The notes under the pieces are model-generated. The model was given only the letters and a program-made list of their open reading frames with translations, was not told where the DNA came from and ran no database searches. A stretch of DNA of 64,000 bases from CAJCIW01 sp963833965 (GTDB lineage Bacteria; Chlamydiota; Chlamydiia; Chlamydiales; Rhabdochlamydiaceae). The stretch's first letter is position 1. Each line of letters starts with the position of its first letter. The position numbers were made by a program, and so were the translations under genes. The DNA lies in assembly GCA_963833965.1 (NCBI GenBank), contig CAWHZZ010000002.1, forward strand, positions 124,001 through 188,000, in the 5' to 3' direction. Shown one piece after another: positions 1 to 7,386 of the stretch.

Positions 1-48
1 CTCTTTTCTAGAAGGAAAGCAATTATTAAACACACTCTACGATAAAAA

Positions 49-501
49 CTACTTCTTCTTTTTGGGAGTATGCGTCTGGCCTGAGGCGGGAGCGGGGGCT
101 TTTTTGACGAATTTTTCCACAAATTCAAGGGAACTTGCGGCCAGATTTTTGATCATCGGGTCTTTCGCTTTCTGGACTGCCTCTTCGAGAACTTTTTCCC
201 CTTTTGCACATTCGGAGGGATTAAGCGATAGCGAGAGGCCTAAAAAGGCGCGGGCCATCTCATTATTGGGGTCTTTGGCCAAAATCTCTTCAAACATCTT
301 TGCCGCTTGCTTTAATTCTAATTTGCAAAGATGCATGTATCCCATCCCGATTTTGGGAAGAGTGTTGCTAGGATCCAGAAGTTCGGATGCTTTGAATAAT
401 TTGATCGCTGCATCTTCATCGGATTGATTGATGGCGATGAATCCCGCCTCAGCGAGTAACAGGAACTGGTCTTTGGTTTTGTACTTTTGAAGCTGTCCCA
501 T
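49..501 (-). CDS. cdsG: T3SS needle chaperone CdsG (TPR protein)
   Basis: A 150-residue all-helical protein with at least two tetratricopeptide-like repeats (about residues 10-105; note the NTLPKIGMGY and NEMARAFLGL helices) and a Lys-rich tail ending in four lysines. It is last in the order cdsD-cdsE-cdsF-cdsG on the minus strand, the chlamydial arrangement in which CdsE and CdsG act together as cytosolic co-chaperones that keep the needle subunit CdsF from polymerising. Size, TPR fold and position directly after the needle gene agree. The ATG at 501 opens a short Lys/Gln-rich helix. Similar 11-base motifs (AGAGTGTGTTT and its complement) occur on both sides of the gene at 28-38 and 529-539. 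The assignment is by synteny and fold, not by a database match. Confidence 0.8.
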   Translation of the reverse strand: MGQLQKYKTKDQFLLLAEAGFIAINQSDEDAAIKLFKASELLDPSNTLPKIGMGYMHLCKLELKQAAKMFEEILAKDPNNEMARAFLGLSLSLNPSECAKGEKVLEEAVQKAKDPMIKNLAASSLEFVEKFVKKAPAPASGQTHTPKKKK

Positions 502-528
502 AGCGATGCCTTAATTTTAATTTGTTTA

Positions 529-578
529 AGAGTGTGTTTGCAATGTAAGAGTGTGTCTTCATTTTGTAAACATACTCT
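529..578. repeat. Short inverted repeat between cdsF and cdsG
   Basis: AGAGTGTGTTT at 529-539 pairs with AAACATACTCT at 568-578 with one mismatch. A further GAGTGTGTCTT sits between them, and the complementary AAACACACTCT lies beyond cdsG at 28-38. The right arm overlaps the cdsF stop codon. It could be a processing or attenuation hairpin that sets needle expression above chaperone expression; there is no T-run typical of an intrinsic terminator. Confidence 0.45.
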
Positions 579-816
579 AAGAGCTCTTCTGGTTTCGCAC
601 CATGTTGTTGATGACCGATTGCACTTGCGAAATCAGGTTCGAAATCGATTCTCCAATCTGGGTGACCTGGCTCATCGAAAACTGCAGCAGCAAGAATTTG
701 CCAGGCGTCGCCTGCGAAATTTTACTCGCAACGGCTTTCACTTGAGAGATGACCTTGCTCTGAAGCTTCATGTATTGCTGGATCAAAGTGTGAAAGGATA
801 TGGTCGACCATTCCAT
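577..816 (-). CDS. cdsF: T3SS needle subunit CdsF
   Basis: A 79-residue protein, the usual length for SctF/YscF-type needle subunits. It is predicted to be two helices: helix one around residues 7-37, rich in Gln and Ser with few charges, and helix two around 45-72 (SNLISQVQSVINNMV). It would polymerise outside the cell into the needle that contacts the host or inclusion membrane. It lies 21 bases downstream of cdsE and is followed by cdsG, whose product with CdsE is its chaperone in Chlamydia. The ATG at 816 follows an AGGAGAATTTCA stretch that fits a ribosome binding site. The identification rests on size, amphipathic helices and gene order. Confidence 0.82.
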   Translation of the reverse strand: MEWSTISFHTLIQQYMKLQSKVISQVKAVASKISQATPGKFLLLQFSMSQVTQIGESISNLISQVQSVINNMVRNQKSS

Positions 817-837
817 TGAAATTCTCCTATAGATGTT

Positions 838-1074
838 CTATTTCTTGCTGGCGATTCTTGTTAATACTCTTTGCAATGCCGCATAACCGTGGAGTAGAAC
901 GCCGAATTTATCGAAATCTTCCGATTCCGTTCCTTGCCGCAAAGTCATTTTTATCTCTTGAATGCGGCCTTCCACAGTTTTGAGCATCTCTTTTGCTTTA
1001 TTGGGGTTGCCCTTTAGTTCTTTTTCCAGATCGAATTCGAAAAGGGCTTTCCCTTTCTTTTCTAAGCCAAACAT
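838..1074 (-). CDS. cdsE: T3SS needle co-chaperone CdsE
   Basis: A 78-residue helical, Lys-rich protein starting MFGLEKKGK and continuing with coiled-coil-like helices (about residues 15-50). It matches the small co-chaperone encoded between cdsD and cdsF in Chlamydia, which works with CdsG to hold CdsF monomers. An AGGAGTGAAAAATT ribosome binding site precedes the ATG at 1074. A 216-bp palindrome separates it from cdsD, whereas in Chlamydia the genes are close together, so transcription from the cdsD promoter would have to cross a long hairpin or restart here. Assigned by synteny and size. Confidence 0.72.
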   Translation of the reverse strand: MFGLEKKGKALFEFDLEKELKGNPNKAKEMLKTVEGRIQEIKMTLRQGTESEDFDKFGVLLHGYAALQRVLTRIASKK

Positions 1075-1089
1075 AATTTTTCACTCCTA

Positions 1090-1305
1090 TACACCTCGTG
1101 ATTCAAAAATCGGTCGCTGGCTTCGCCGGGGCATCTTCATCTTTGCAGCTGGCTCCATCGAGCTTGTGTTTGCACAAGCCCTGCTCCTCTTGCAAAAGAG
1201 CGATTCTACGCTCTTTTGCAAGTGTCCGCAGCCCCAACGGCTCCGCCTGCTGCAAATCTGAAGCGCCGGCATTGCCATCGACCGACTTTTGAATCACTCT
1301 GTGTA
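1090..1305. repeat. 216-bp imperfect palindrome between cdsD and cdsE
   Basis: The outer arms pair over about 27 bases with four mismatches (TACAC...GTGATTCAAAA on the left, its complement on the right). The similarity continues inward, and the centre is a perfect 14-bp stem, CTTGCAAAAGAGCG at 1189-1202 with its complement at 1209-1222 around a 6-base loop. The element is open in several frames on both strands. No transposase is present. It looks like a MITE or a Rickettsia-type palindromic element. Confidence 0.8.
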
Positions 1306-1315
1306 TCCCGATACA

Positions 1316-3043
1316 TTATTGCAGATTGTAGTTAATCCTAAATTTTAATCCATCTTTTTCGAGCAGCACCATGTTTGGCAGAATGCTCGTGATCGTCATG
1401 CCATCGATCGCGTCGCCCACGCTCATAATCTTGCCATTGACGACGACGAACATATTCTGATCGTCCCTTTTCGAATAGCCTGTCACTTGGTATTGCTGAG
1501 AAACATCGATCCGCGAAGTTTCCGCAGAGGTGTATATCACAAAATTTTTAACGAGCCGCACGCCTTTGACTGCTTTCAGCTGATCGACAGTGCTGAAAAA
1601 ATCGGATTCCTGTTTTTGGTCGACGCGACCCGCGAGCACGAGCTCTCCGTTGCTGAGTTGGAAATTTACGCCGCTAAACCCCTTCGTGACGAGCATGCTT
1701 TGGATCTGCGTTTGCAAGTTCGTCTCGACGACGACCTGGTTCTCGAGCTTGTCGATGTAGGGAAAATTGATATTCATGTAGTCGACGAGCGCAGACATTT
1801 GGTCTAAAGTTTGAATATAACCGCGCATGACAAATTTCCCGGGCACTGGAGAATAGATGGAGACCCCGATCCAATTCGGATTTGTCATCATCAAGGCGTT
1901 CATATTTTCCCAAACGAGCTCGTCGATGACGACATTGTCGTCGATCGATTTGACGAAAGTGAGATTGTTGATTTTGTATAACAGCTCTTGTTTGTCGACG
2001 GCCGTGAGAACGTGGCCAACTAGAAAGACTTTGCCGCTCGCAGGGTTATAGGAAAATTGGATGTCATCAAACCCGGCAATCGCTTTACGGATCGCCTCCG
2101 ATTCATCCGGCATGTGGACGACGACCTCTTCGGTCCTAAAAAGGCCCACCAGGCTGGCAAACGACGCGATCAATGCCACCGCGAAGATCCCGGCGAAAAT
2201 CAGATGCTTTTTCGGGATGACCATCTCTTTCCAGTCGCCCTTTGCTGCAGCAGCCTCTTCTGTAGCCGAAGCAGATACTGGCCTCTCTTCCACTTTCACC
2301 GGAGGCACAGCCATCGGCGAGATGATCGTCTCATGGACCTGCTCCCGATCGATCATCAAAAAGGAGGTCGTCCCCAAGACGACGAGGTCTTGAGAAGAAA
2401 TGGGATGCTTTTCCGCGATCAACTCGCCGTTGATCAATACTCCGTTGCGGCTTCCCAAATCCTCGACAAAAATGTTGTTATTCTCATCGACAATGAGGCG
2501 GGCATGCTGGCGCGAAACGCTCAAGTCCTGGAAAACGATATCGCAGAGATTGGGATCTTTCCCAAGAATATAAGTGGAGCCTCGATGCATGGCAAATTCC
2601 GCGCCGCTATTGGGCCCTGAAATCACTTTCAGCAGCCATCGCACTTCTCCGCCCGCCTCCACGTTCACCGACGACAAGTCTTCTTTCTCCTCGACGACCT
2701 CCGTCTCGCGGACCATCGGCAGCTCTTCCATCGGCTCCGGCGGCGTTCTCTCCGTGAAGCGGAAAAAAGTGCTTCCGATCTGCAAAATGTCCCCTTCGCG
2801 CAGCAAGACGGGCTCGGTAATCACCTTCCCATTTTGAGTCGCCGGATTGACCGAGCTCAAATTTTCGAGAATGTAACCCTCTGCAGTCAGCCGACAAATG
2901 ACATGCTTGCGCGAGACCATCGGGTCTTCTAAGACGAGAGTGACCTCATCGGGATCGCGCCCGAGAATCCATTCTTCCCCCTCTTCAAACCTGACAACCA
3001 GCCCAGCTAAAGGACCTTCCTCTGCGATGAGATATCCGGACAT
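1316..3043 (-). CDS. cdsD: T3SS inner-membrane ring protein CdsD (SctD)
   Basis: A 575-residue protein with two forkhead-associated domains: residues about 15-95 (ILGRDPDE, VSRKHV) and about 135-235 (GKDPNLCDIVFQ, SVSRQHARL, GSRNGVLING). Then come a linker, one transmembrane helix near residues 283-303 (FAGIFAVALIASFASLVGLF), and periplasmic ring-building/BON-like modules to the C-terminus. This is the chlamydial SctD layout with duplicated FHA domains. It forms the inner-membrane ring of the injectisome, and the FHA domains bind phospho-Thr or cytosolic ring partners. It is shorter than my recollection of Chlamydia CdsD (above 800 residues). It lies 9 bases downstream of a CesT-type chaperone gene, as CT663-CT664 do. 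SRxH and NG residues are present in the second FHA domain, which therefore looks functional. Confidence 0.92.
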   Translation of the reverse strand: MSGYLIAEEGPLAGLVVRFEEGEEWILGRDPDEVTLVLEDPMVSRKHVICRLTAEGYILENLSSVNPATQNGKVITEPVLLREGDILQIGSTFFRFTERTPPEPMEELPMVRETEVVEEKEDLSSVNVEAGGEVRWLLKVISGPNSGAEFAMHRGSTYILGKDPNLCDIVFQDLSVSRQHARLIVDENNNIFVEDLGSRNGVLINGELIAEKHPISSQDLVVLGTTSFLMIDREQVHETIISPMAVPPVKVEERPVSASATEEAAAAKGDWKEMVIPKKHLIFAGIFAVALIASFASLVGLFRTEEVVVHMPDESEAIRKAIAGFDDIQFSYNPASGKVFLVGHVLTAVDKQELLYKINNLTFVKSIDDNVVIDELVWENMNALMMTNPNWIGVSIYSPVPGKFVMRGYIQTLDQMSALVDYMNINFPYIDKLENQVVVETNLQTQIQSMLVTKGFSGVNFQLSNGELVLAGRVDQKQESDFFSTVDQLKAVKGVRLVKNFVIYTSAETSRIDVSQQYQVTGYSKRDDQNMFVVVNGKIMSVGDAIDGMTITSILPNMVLLEKDGLKFRINYNLQ

Positions 3044-3052
3044 TTGTTCCTT

Positions 3053-3460
3053 TTAGATGATGCTTTCCATTAGCTTCTTATATCTGACGAGCTCTTCTTT
3101 CCAGTAATCAAGATAATTTGTGAAGTCTTCTAAAGCATCTTTAAACATTTTATAGTTCATGTCATACGGGATCACGGAAGAGAGTGTCAAGAAATTCTCA
3201 TTTCCGTCTAAACCGATCGTGGCGCCCCCGGTTCCTTGGCCCAAGAAATTCGCTTTCATGAGTAAAATAAATAATTCTTCTCTTTTTACAGCAGGGCACG
3301 CGCCGATATTCCCCAAAAAGGAAACGCCGGGGTCCAGCTGCTGCAGAGTCACAGAAAGTTCCGGATTTAAGGACAATTGATAGAGATTTTCCGCATCCTT
3401 TTTGGGAGTTTCTTCCAGTTCCAGTTCTTCAGCTAATGTCTTCAACAGTTCTTCTAACAA
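3053..3460 (-). CDS. CesT/SycE-type T3SS chaperone (CT663-like)
   Basis: From the TTG at 3460 the product is 135 residues, the normal size of class I T3SS chaperones. It has an N-terminal amphipathic helix (LEELLKTLAEELELEE), a strand-rich middle with LSVTLQQLDPGVSFLGNIG, and a C-terminal helix; pI is acidic. Such dimeric cytosolic chaperones bind effector N-termini. It lies immediately upstream of cdsD, as CT663 does. The frame stays open to a TTG at 3622 (189 residues), but codons 15-46 of that longer version lie in a palindrome (3487-3578), the sequence there is unlike a chaperone, and no ATG precedes it except one in the palindrome loop (3541). TTG 3460 is preceded by GGAG at 6-base spacing, so I prefer it. 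The start is uncertain. Confidence 0.72.
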   Translation of the reverse strand: MLEELLKTLAEELELEETPKKDAENLYQLSLNPELSVTLQQLDPGVSFLGNIGACPAVKREELFILLMKANFLGQGTGGATIGLDGNENFLTLSSVIPYDMNYKMFKDALEDFTNYLDYWKEELVRYKKLMESII

Positions 3461-3486
3461 ATTGCACTCCGCAAAACTTGCCCTTC

Positions 3487-3578
3487 GAGGCAAATAGCAA
3501 AACTCTTCGCCGCCGCCTGGGCAAGGGATCATCGAAATCATCGATTTATCGCTGGCGTGGAGTTTTGCTATTTGCCTC
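3487..3578. repeat. Palindrome at the 5' end of the chaperone gene
   Basis: Perfect 19-bp arms (GAGGCAAATAGCAAAACTC at 3487-3505, complement at 3560-3578) enclose a 54-base loop. The element is in frame with the chaperone coding sequence and would be translated if an upstream start were used. A strong GGAGGA motif lies just outside it on the minus strand, as if the insertion had separated an original ribosome binding site from its start codon. Confidence 0.82.
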
Positions 3579-3641
3579 TTCCTCCAAAGGTTTAATCGTT
3601 TTAACTGTTTAAAGCAACTCAAAAAAATTCAATTACAAAAT

Positions 3642-3670
3642 TTGACAAAGAGACAATTAAATTATATAAA
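3642..3670 (+). promoter_or_regulatory. Sigma70/66-type promoter for the 3690 gene
   Basis: TTGACA at 3642-3647, a 17-base spacer and TATAAA at 3665-3670. GAGGA at 3682-3686 lies 3 bases before the ATG at 3690. The consensus fit and spacing are good, and the leader would be very short. Confidence 0.6.
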
Positions 3671-3689
3671 TGGTTGTAAGTGAGGACAT

Positions 3690-4139
3690 ATGTTGAAAGA
3701 CGACTATGACAAATTGCTGAAGCTATTCCACGAAGGCGGAGAAGGCAAGCTGATCAATCTCGGCGATGTTTTCTCGCAATCGTTAGAGTTTTTTCAGCAT
3801 CTCAAAGCGCAAATCGAAAAGGGCACCCCAGAAGAGAAAAAAGAAGCGATGGCGATGATGAGCGAAATGTACAAGCAATTGATGCAAGAAACCCACCAAA
3901 TCACTCAGCGCTCCGGCCTTTCCGAGGACCAGCTCGTCGCCTTTGCCGACAACCCCTCCAATTTCACACCGGAGCAATGGGCGCAGATCCAAGAATCTAA
4001 GCAAAAGATCTTCGAGGCCGGCCAAGACCTCACCCATGTGATTCAAGAGCTCTCCAAAACCCCGCCCCCCTCTAAAAAAGATGAGAAAAAAGGCGGCCCG
4101 GGCAAAAAATCGAAAAAGTCCGGCTGGATGAAATCATAA
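3690..4139 (+). CDS. Small helical basic-tailed protein, T3SS-linked, unknown function
   Basis: A 149-residue, mostly helical protein with a Lys/Pro-rich tail ending KKSGWMKS. It is not a family I recognise. It is a diverged relative of the 122-residue protein at 6986-7354: both have a G-T-x-EEKK motif followed by a Met/Lys-rich helix and LMQ, then a second helix pair, and both end with a Lys-rich segment and W-hydrophobic-basic-Ser. It is divergent from the T3SS chaperone/cdsD operon with its own good promoter. The resemblance to a member of the translocator-like operon and the T3SS location suggest a secreted or chaperone-like role; this is inference. Its last 6 bases overlap the kinase gene on the other strand. 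Confidence 0.75.
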   Translation: MLKDDYDKLLKLFHEGGEGKLINLGDVFSQSLEFFQHLKAQIEKGTPEEKKEAMAMMSEMYKQLMQETHQITQRSGLSEDQLVAFADNPSNFTPEQWAQIQESKQKIFEAGQDLTHVIQELSKTPPPSKKDEKKGGPGKKSKKSGWMKS

Positions 4140-5688
4140 ATCAGCAATTAACCGCTCAAACTCCTCGTAAGCTTCGATCGCTGTCGGCCGTTTTTTAGGG
4201 TCGATGGAGAGCATTTTCGAAATGAGGGGAGAAATTGGGCTGTTTTGAAAGGCTTTTGGAAACCAGTCTTGGGACAGGGTGGCGATTTGCGCGAGAATTT
4301 CCGGCATTTCATTCTTGGATATCCAAGGTAAGATTTCCCGCGCTTTTTCAAAAAAAAGAAAGCAGAGTAAAATGCCCAATCCCCCAGATGTCCAACTTTA
4401 ACGTAGTCGCTTTGGCGATTTTCTCTTTTGTTGTGGAAAGGATAGCTTGCGCATATTCGGGAGGGCAGCCCACAGCGGAAAACGCAAATTGTTCGGTCCT
4501 TCGCCCCTCGTCGAGAAAACAAGCCAGATTAAAGTCGCAGATGACCGCGTTGATCTGATGAAGGGAATCGTCGATAAGGACATTTTGGGGCTTAAGGTCG
4601 CGGTGCAGGATATTAGCCTCATGGATATGAACGATGCCTTCAAGAATACAGCGCGCGATCTGGAGCTTCGTCTTAAAGTCTGGCCTCTGAACTAAATAAT
4701 GCATGAGATTCGAGGCTTCATATTTTTCTTCGATCAGAAAAAGGTGCTGCATTCCCTGAATTTCAAAAATGATCCTCTCGTAAACCTGAATGACCCCTTT
4801 TTGTCCTCGGAGCCTCATTAAAAAGTTAGACTCTCTCCAGGCAAATTCAAAGAGTTCGCTGCGCTGGGACCTGTCTTTTTCGGTGTCTTCCGCTAATTGC
4901 ATTAAAATTCGCGGCTTGACAAGGGCTAAAATCCTCCCCTTTTCCAGGTCCACGGTTCTGCAGATGATTTTACCAGCCCCGAGGCCTAAAAAATGCTCCG
5001 GTGTCTCTAAGGGGATGTAAAGGTGGTTTTGCAAGGTATAAATGAAGGCATATGGCCATTTTTCGGGCGCGGAAAGATAAAACCCGCGCCCTTTTCCCAT
5101 CAGCCGCTTCAACCATTGGGGCCGTTGTTTGAGGACGACGGCTGCCATTTCCCGTAACTGTCGTTTCGAGGTTTTGATTTTCTCGAAAAAAATGGCCTTC
5201 TGCTCCTCGGTATACGCAGCGAGTTTTTCGGGGGGGCCGATTAAAATCTGGTCGAGTTCCTTTTCGATATTGGCCAATGCTGCCTCATAGCTTGTGGGGA
5301 ACTTTTTACAAGCCTCCTCAAAGGTCGTTTGTGCATACTGCTCGATCCTCTCCTTTTGTCGGTCTAGAAGCTGAGCGATTTCATCCTCTTCCTTTAGGTC
5401 TTTTTTCCCTGAGAAGTCTTTATAAATTTGGAAAGCGAGATCGATCCAGTCCTTCGCTTTGAAGTACTCCCTTTTAGCTTGAAGGAACAGGGATAGGTAG
5501 AGGTCGACACTTTGATTGAGCTCTAGAGCTTTCACTCTTTCGGCCAAAGGCGGGAATACGAATTTGGCGAACCGCTCAATGATGGAGGAGTAGGGAGCTC
5601 CTTCCTCAAAGGCCATTTTGGCAGCCGCAATCAATAGGCCCTTTCTAATTTCCAGGGGGAGTTGTTCATCGATGAAGTTTTCTTGCAT
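4134..5688 (-). pseudogene. Eukaryotic-type Ser/Thr protein kinase, frameshifted
   Basis: Residues 1-230 are a helical domain of unknown type; the kinase domain follows. Visible are a Gly-rich loop (LGLGAGK), ALVKP with the ATP lysine near 258, an RES glutamate, the catalytic loop HRDLKPQNV at about 362 and CDFNLACF at about 385 (Asn in place of the usual DFG glycine). The frame breaks in the G5 run that is CCCCC on the plus strand at 4381-4385. Removing one G converts DIWGIGHF into DIWGLGILLCFLFF and joins the helical C-lobe ending MLSIDPKKRPTAIEAYEEF...LIADL, a normal kinase end. It is either a recent one-base inactivation, a phase-variable tract or a sequence error. I chose ATG 5688; a TTG at 5712 is the alternative. 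C. trachomatis also has a kinase (Pkn5) linked to T3SS genes, and this one may be an effector or regulator. Confidence 0.75.
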
Positions 5689-6050
5689 GAGCCCATTATA
5701 ATCTTTTTTCAATAATGCGCAAGTCTTTGGTTGTTAAGCTCTTGAGATTTAAATATTACTGACTGGCTTTCAAGGCCTTGCGTAATAAATTTCTTAGAGA
5801 GCATTAGGTATCTAACCTTCTGATTACATTCTTTTTAAAGCATTCCAATTAAACTTTTCAATTTAACTATCTACTTTATCTAATGCTAATCAATGCTTTA
5901 CGGGTTCTTTAAGAAAAATAATCAAATTTTTAATGAAATTATAATCGCGTTATTATAAAATTAAGTTTGAGGGGATATATTCACTGGTAAAAGCAAACGA
6001 TTTTTAATCCCTCAAAGTTAATTAAAAAAATCACATAAAAAAGGTAATTT
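5689..6050 (+). promoter_or_regulatory. AT-rich leader of the 6051-11396 operon
   Basis: No gene is visible in these 362 bases between the divergent kinase and the operon. A perfect TATAAT lies at 5940-5945 without a clear -35 box. Many A/T tracts are present, and AAAAAAGGTAATTT forms the ribosome binding site region before ATG 6051. The start of transcription probably lies here, but I cannot fix it. Confidence 0.4.
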
Positions 6051-6962
6051 ATGGCCGTTTCACCTACTACTCCAACATCACCTCCGGCATCACCTCCGGC
6101 ATCACCTCCAGCCGCTCCTGATACTCAAAAAGTCGCGGTCGGCCTGCTTGTTGCTGAGGCGATGACCAGGTCTAATGAGTCTAACCAGAAGCAGCTGCAG
6201 TCCCAGAAGGCGTTCGACCAGCAGATGATGGAGCAGAACATTGCTACGACCATCCAACAGATCATGGACGATGCTCCTGACCAGCAGACCGCTTTGGCCC
6301 AAGTGAAGAGCTTTTTGACCCATCTGAATGCCAATGACTCCTCATGGGGGGCTGATGTTCAAAGCTGGCTCGCCGATGAGCTGAATACTGCCGACTCTTA
6401 CAAGCCTCCCCAAGATATCATTGATGATATCAACGGCGATATAAAGACCGTCAATGAGGTCACGAGTAACGTGGCAAAGAACCAAGCTGTTGTGGATGCC
6501 GATAACGCCGCTGCCGCTTCATGCCAAGCCCAAATCGATTCGGATAAAGATAAAATTAGGGACTATGAGAAGGCCATGGGCAATGCTTCTTTCTGGGATA
6601 AAATCAAATACGGCTTAGATATTGCCGGTCTAGGAGTTGAGATCGGCGCCCTTGGAATTGCGATAGGCGCTGATAAAACTGCCGCTTGGTTTGCCCAAAC
6701 CGAGGTCGATAACTCCAGTGATGCCCTTAAGGACGACAAAAAACAGCTCGCCGCGGACGAACAAAGGCTTAAAAACGACCCTGGCATCAGGAACAATCTG
6801 TCATCGATTGCAAGTAGCGGTAATTTGATCAAGCAGGAAGCTTCCGAGAATATCAGCGATTACAAGACAGTGCAAAACTTCCTCAAAGCCTTCAATCAGT
6901 CGATGTTCGGCCTCATTGAAGAACTTACACACTCCTCCGGAGTTTCTCCGGCGGGTAAATGA
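6051..6962 (+). CDS. Translocator-like protein, operon gene 1
   Basis: A 303-residue protein with an N-terminal tandem repeat of PPAS (codons 8-20), a Gln/Asp-rich helical region, coiled-coil stretches around 130-180 and 215-245, and one hydrophobic segment near residues 190-214 (AGLGVEIGALGIAIGAD). There is no cleavable signal peptide. Flexible N-terminus, coiled coils around a single hydrophobic patch and absence of Cys clusters are typical of T3SS translocators and effectors such as EspB/CopD, but I see no family signature. It is the first of seven collinear genes with short gaps and near-identical ribosome binding sites (A/G-rich, AAGG). Function inferred only from shape and context. Confidence 0.75.
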   Translation: MAVSPTTPTSPPASPPASPPAAPDTQKVAVGLLVAEAMTRSNESNQKQLQSQKAFDQQMMEQNIATTIQQIMDDAPDQQTALAQVKSFLTHLNANDSSWGADVQSWLADELNTADSYKPPQDIIDDINGDIKTVNEVTSNVAKNQAVVDADNAAAASCQAQIDSDKDKIRDYEKAMGNASFWDKIKYGLDIAGLGVEIGALGIAIGADKTAAWFAQTEVDNSSDALKDDKKQLAADEQRLKNDPGIRNNLSSIASSGNLIKQEASENISDYKTVQNFLKAFNQSMFGLIEELTHSSGVSPAGK

Positions 6963-6985
6963 TCCTAAATTTTAAGGATAAAAAT

Positions 6986-7354
6986 ATGTCAGTAAAAAGA
7001 GATGCAGATTTGTTTGATGAGATGATGGGTCTAACGACCTCTCTTCTCTCTCAATTAAAAACCGCTCTCGTTGACGGAACGAAGGAAGAGAAAAAAGCGA
7101 TCCTGAAAAAGATCAAGTTTTTGCGCCATCTCATGCAAATGCGCTATGAGCGCGTGAAAACGAAAATGAACTTATCGAGCGAAGATTTAAACCTGGTCCT
7201 CGAATATATGATCGCTACCTCTCCTGAGTTTAAAAATAAAGTCATTCATGCAAAGCAGGAATTGGACATGCGCAAAGATGAACTGAGCAAGTTCGTAGTG
7301 AATAAAAAGAAGTCCAATTCAATTAGAACAAAATCCAAATGGATCCGTTCTTAA
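6986..7354 (+). CDS. Small basic helical protein, operon gene 2 (paralogue of the 3690 gene)
   Basis: A 122-residue Lys-rich helical protein, predicted as two helical hairpins. The start at 6986 is chosen because AAGGATAAAAAT precedes it exactly as before the other genes of the operon; an upstream ATG at 6959 overlaps the previous stop but has no such site. It shares the G-T-x-EEKKA motif, LMQ and the Lys-rich W-basic-Ser tail with the product of 3690-4139. Size and position among translocator-like proteins would suit a chaperone or an accessory secreted protein, yet it is basic while T3SS chaperones are usually acidic. Unknown function. Confidence 0.75.
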   Translation: MSVKRDADLFDEMMGLTTSLLSQLKTALVDGTKEEKKAILKKIKFLRHLMQMRYERVKTKMNLSSEDLNLVLEYMIATSPEFKNKVIHAKQELDMRKDELSKFVVNKKKSNSIRTKSKWIRS

Positions 7355-7386
7355 TATAATAAATTTAATAAACGAGGAATAAAATA

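Noticed and set aside
1087..1297. Overlapping 60-100 codon frames on both strands between cdsD and cdsE
   Set aside because: They are created by the palindrome; products on both strands begin alike, as expected from an inverted repeat rather than genes.
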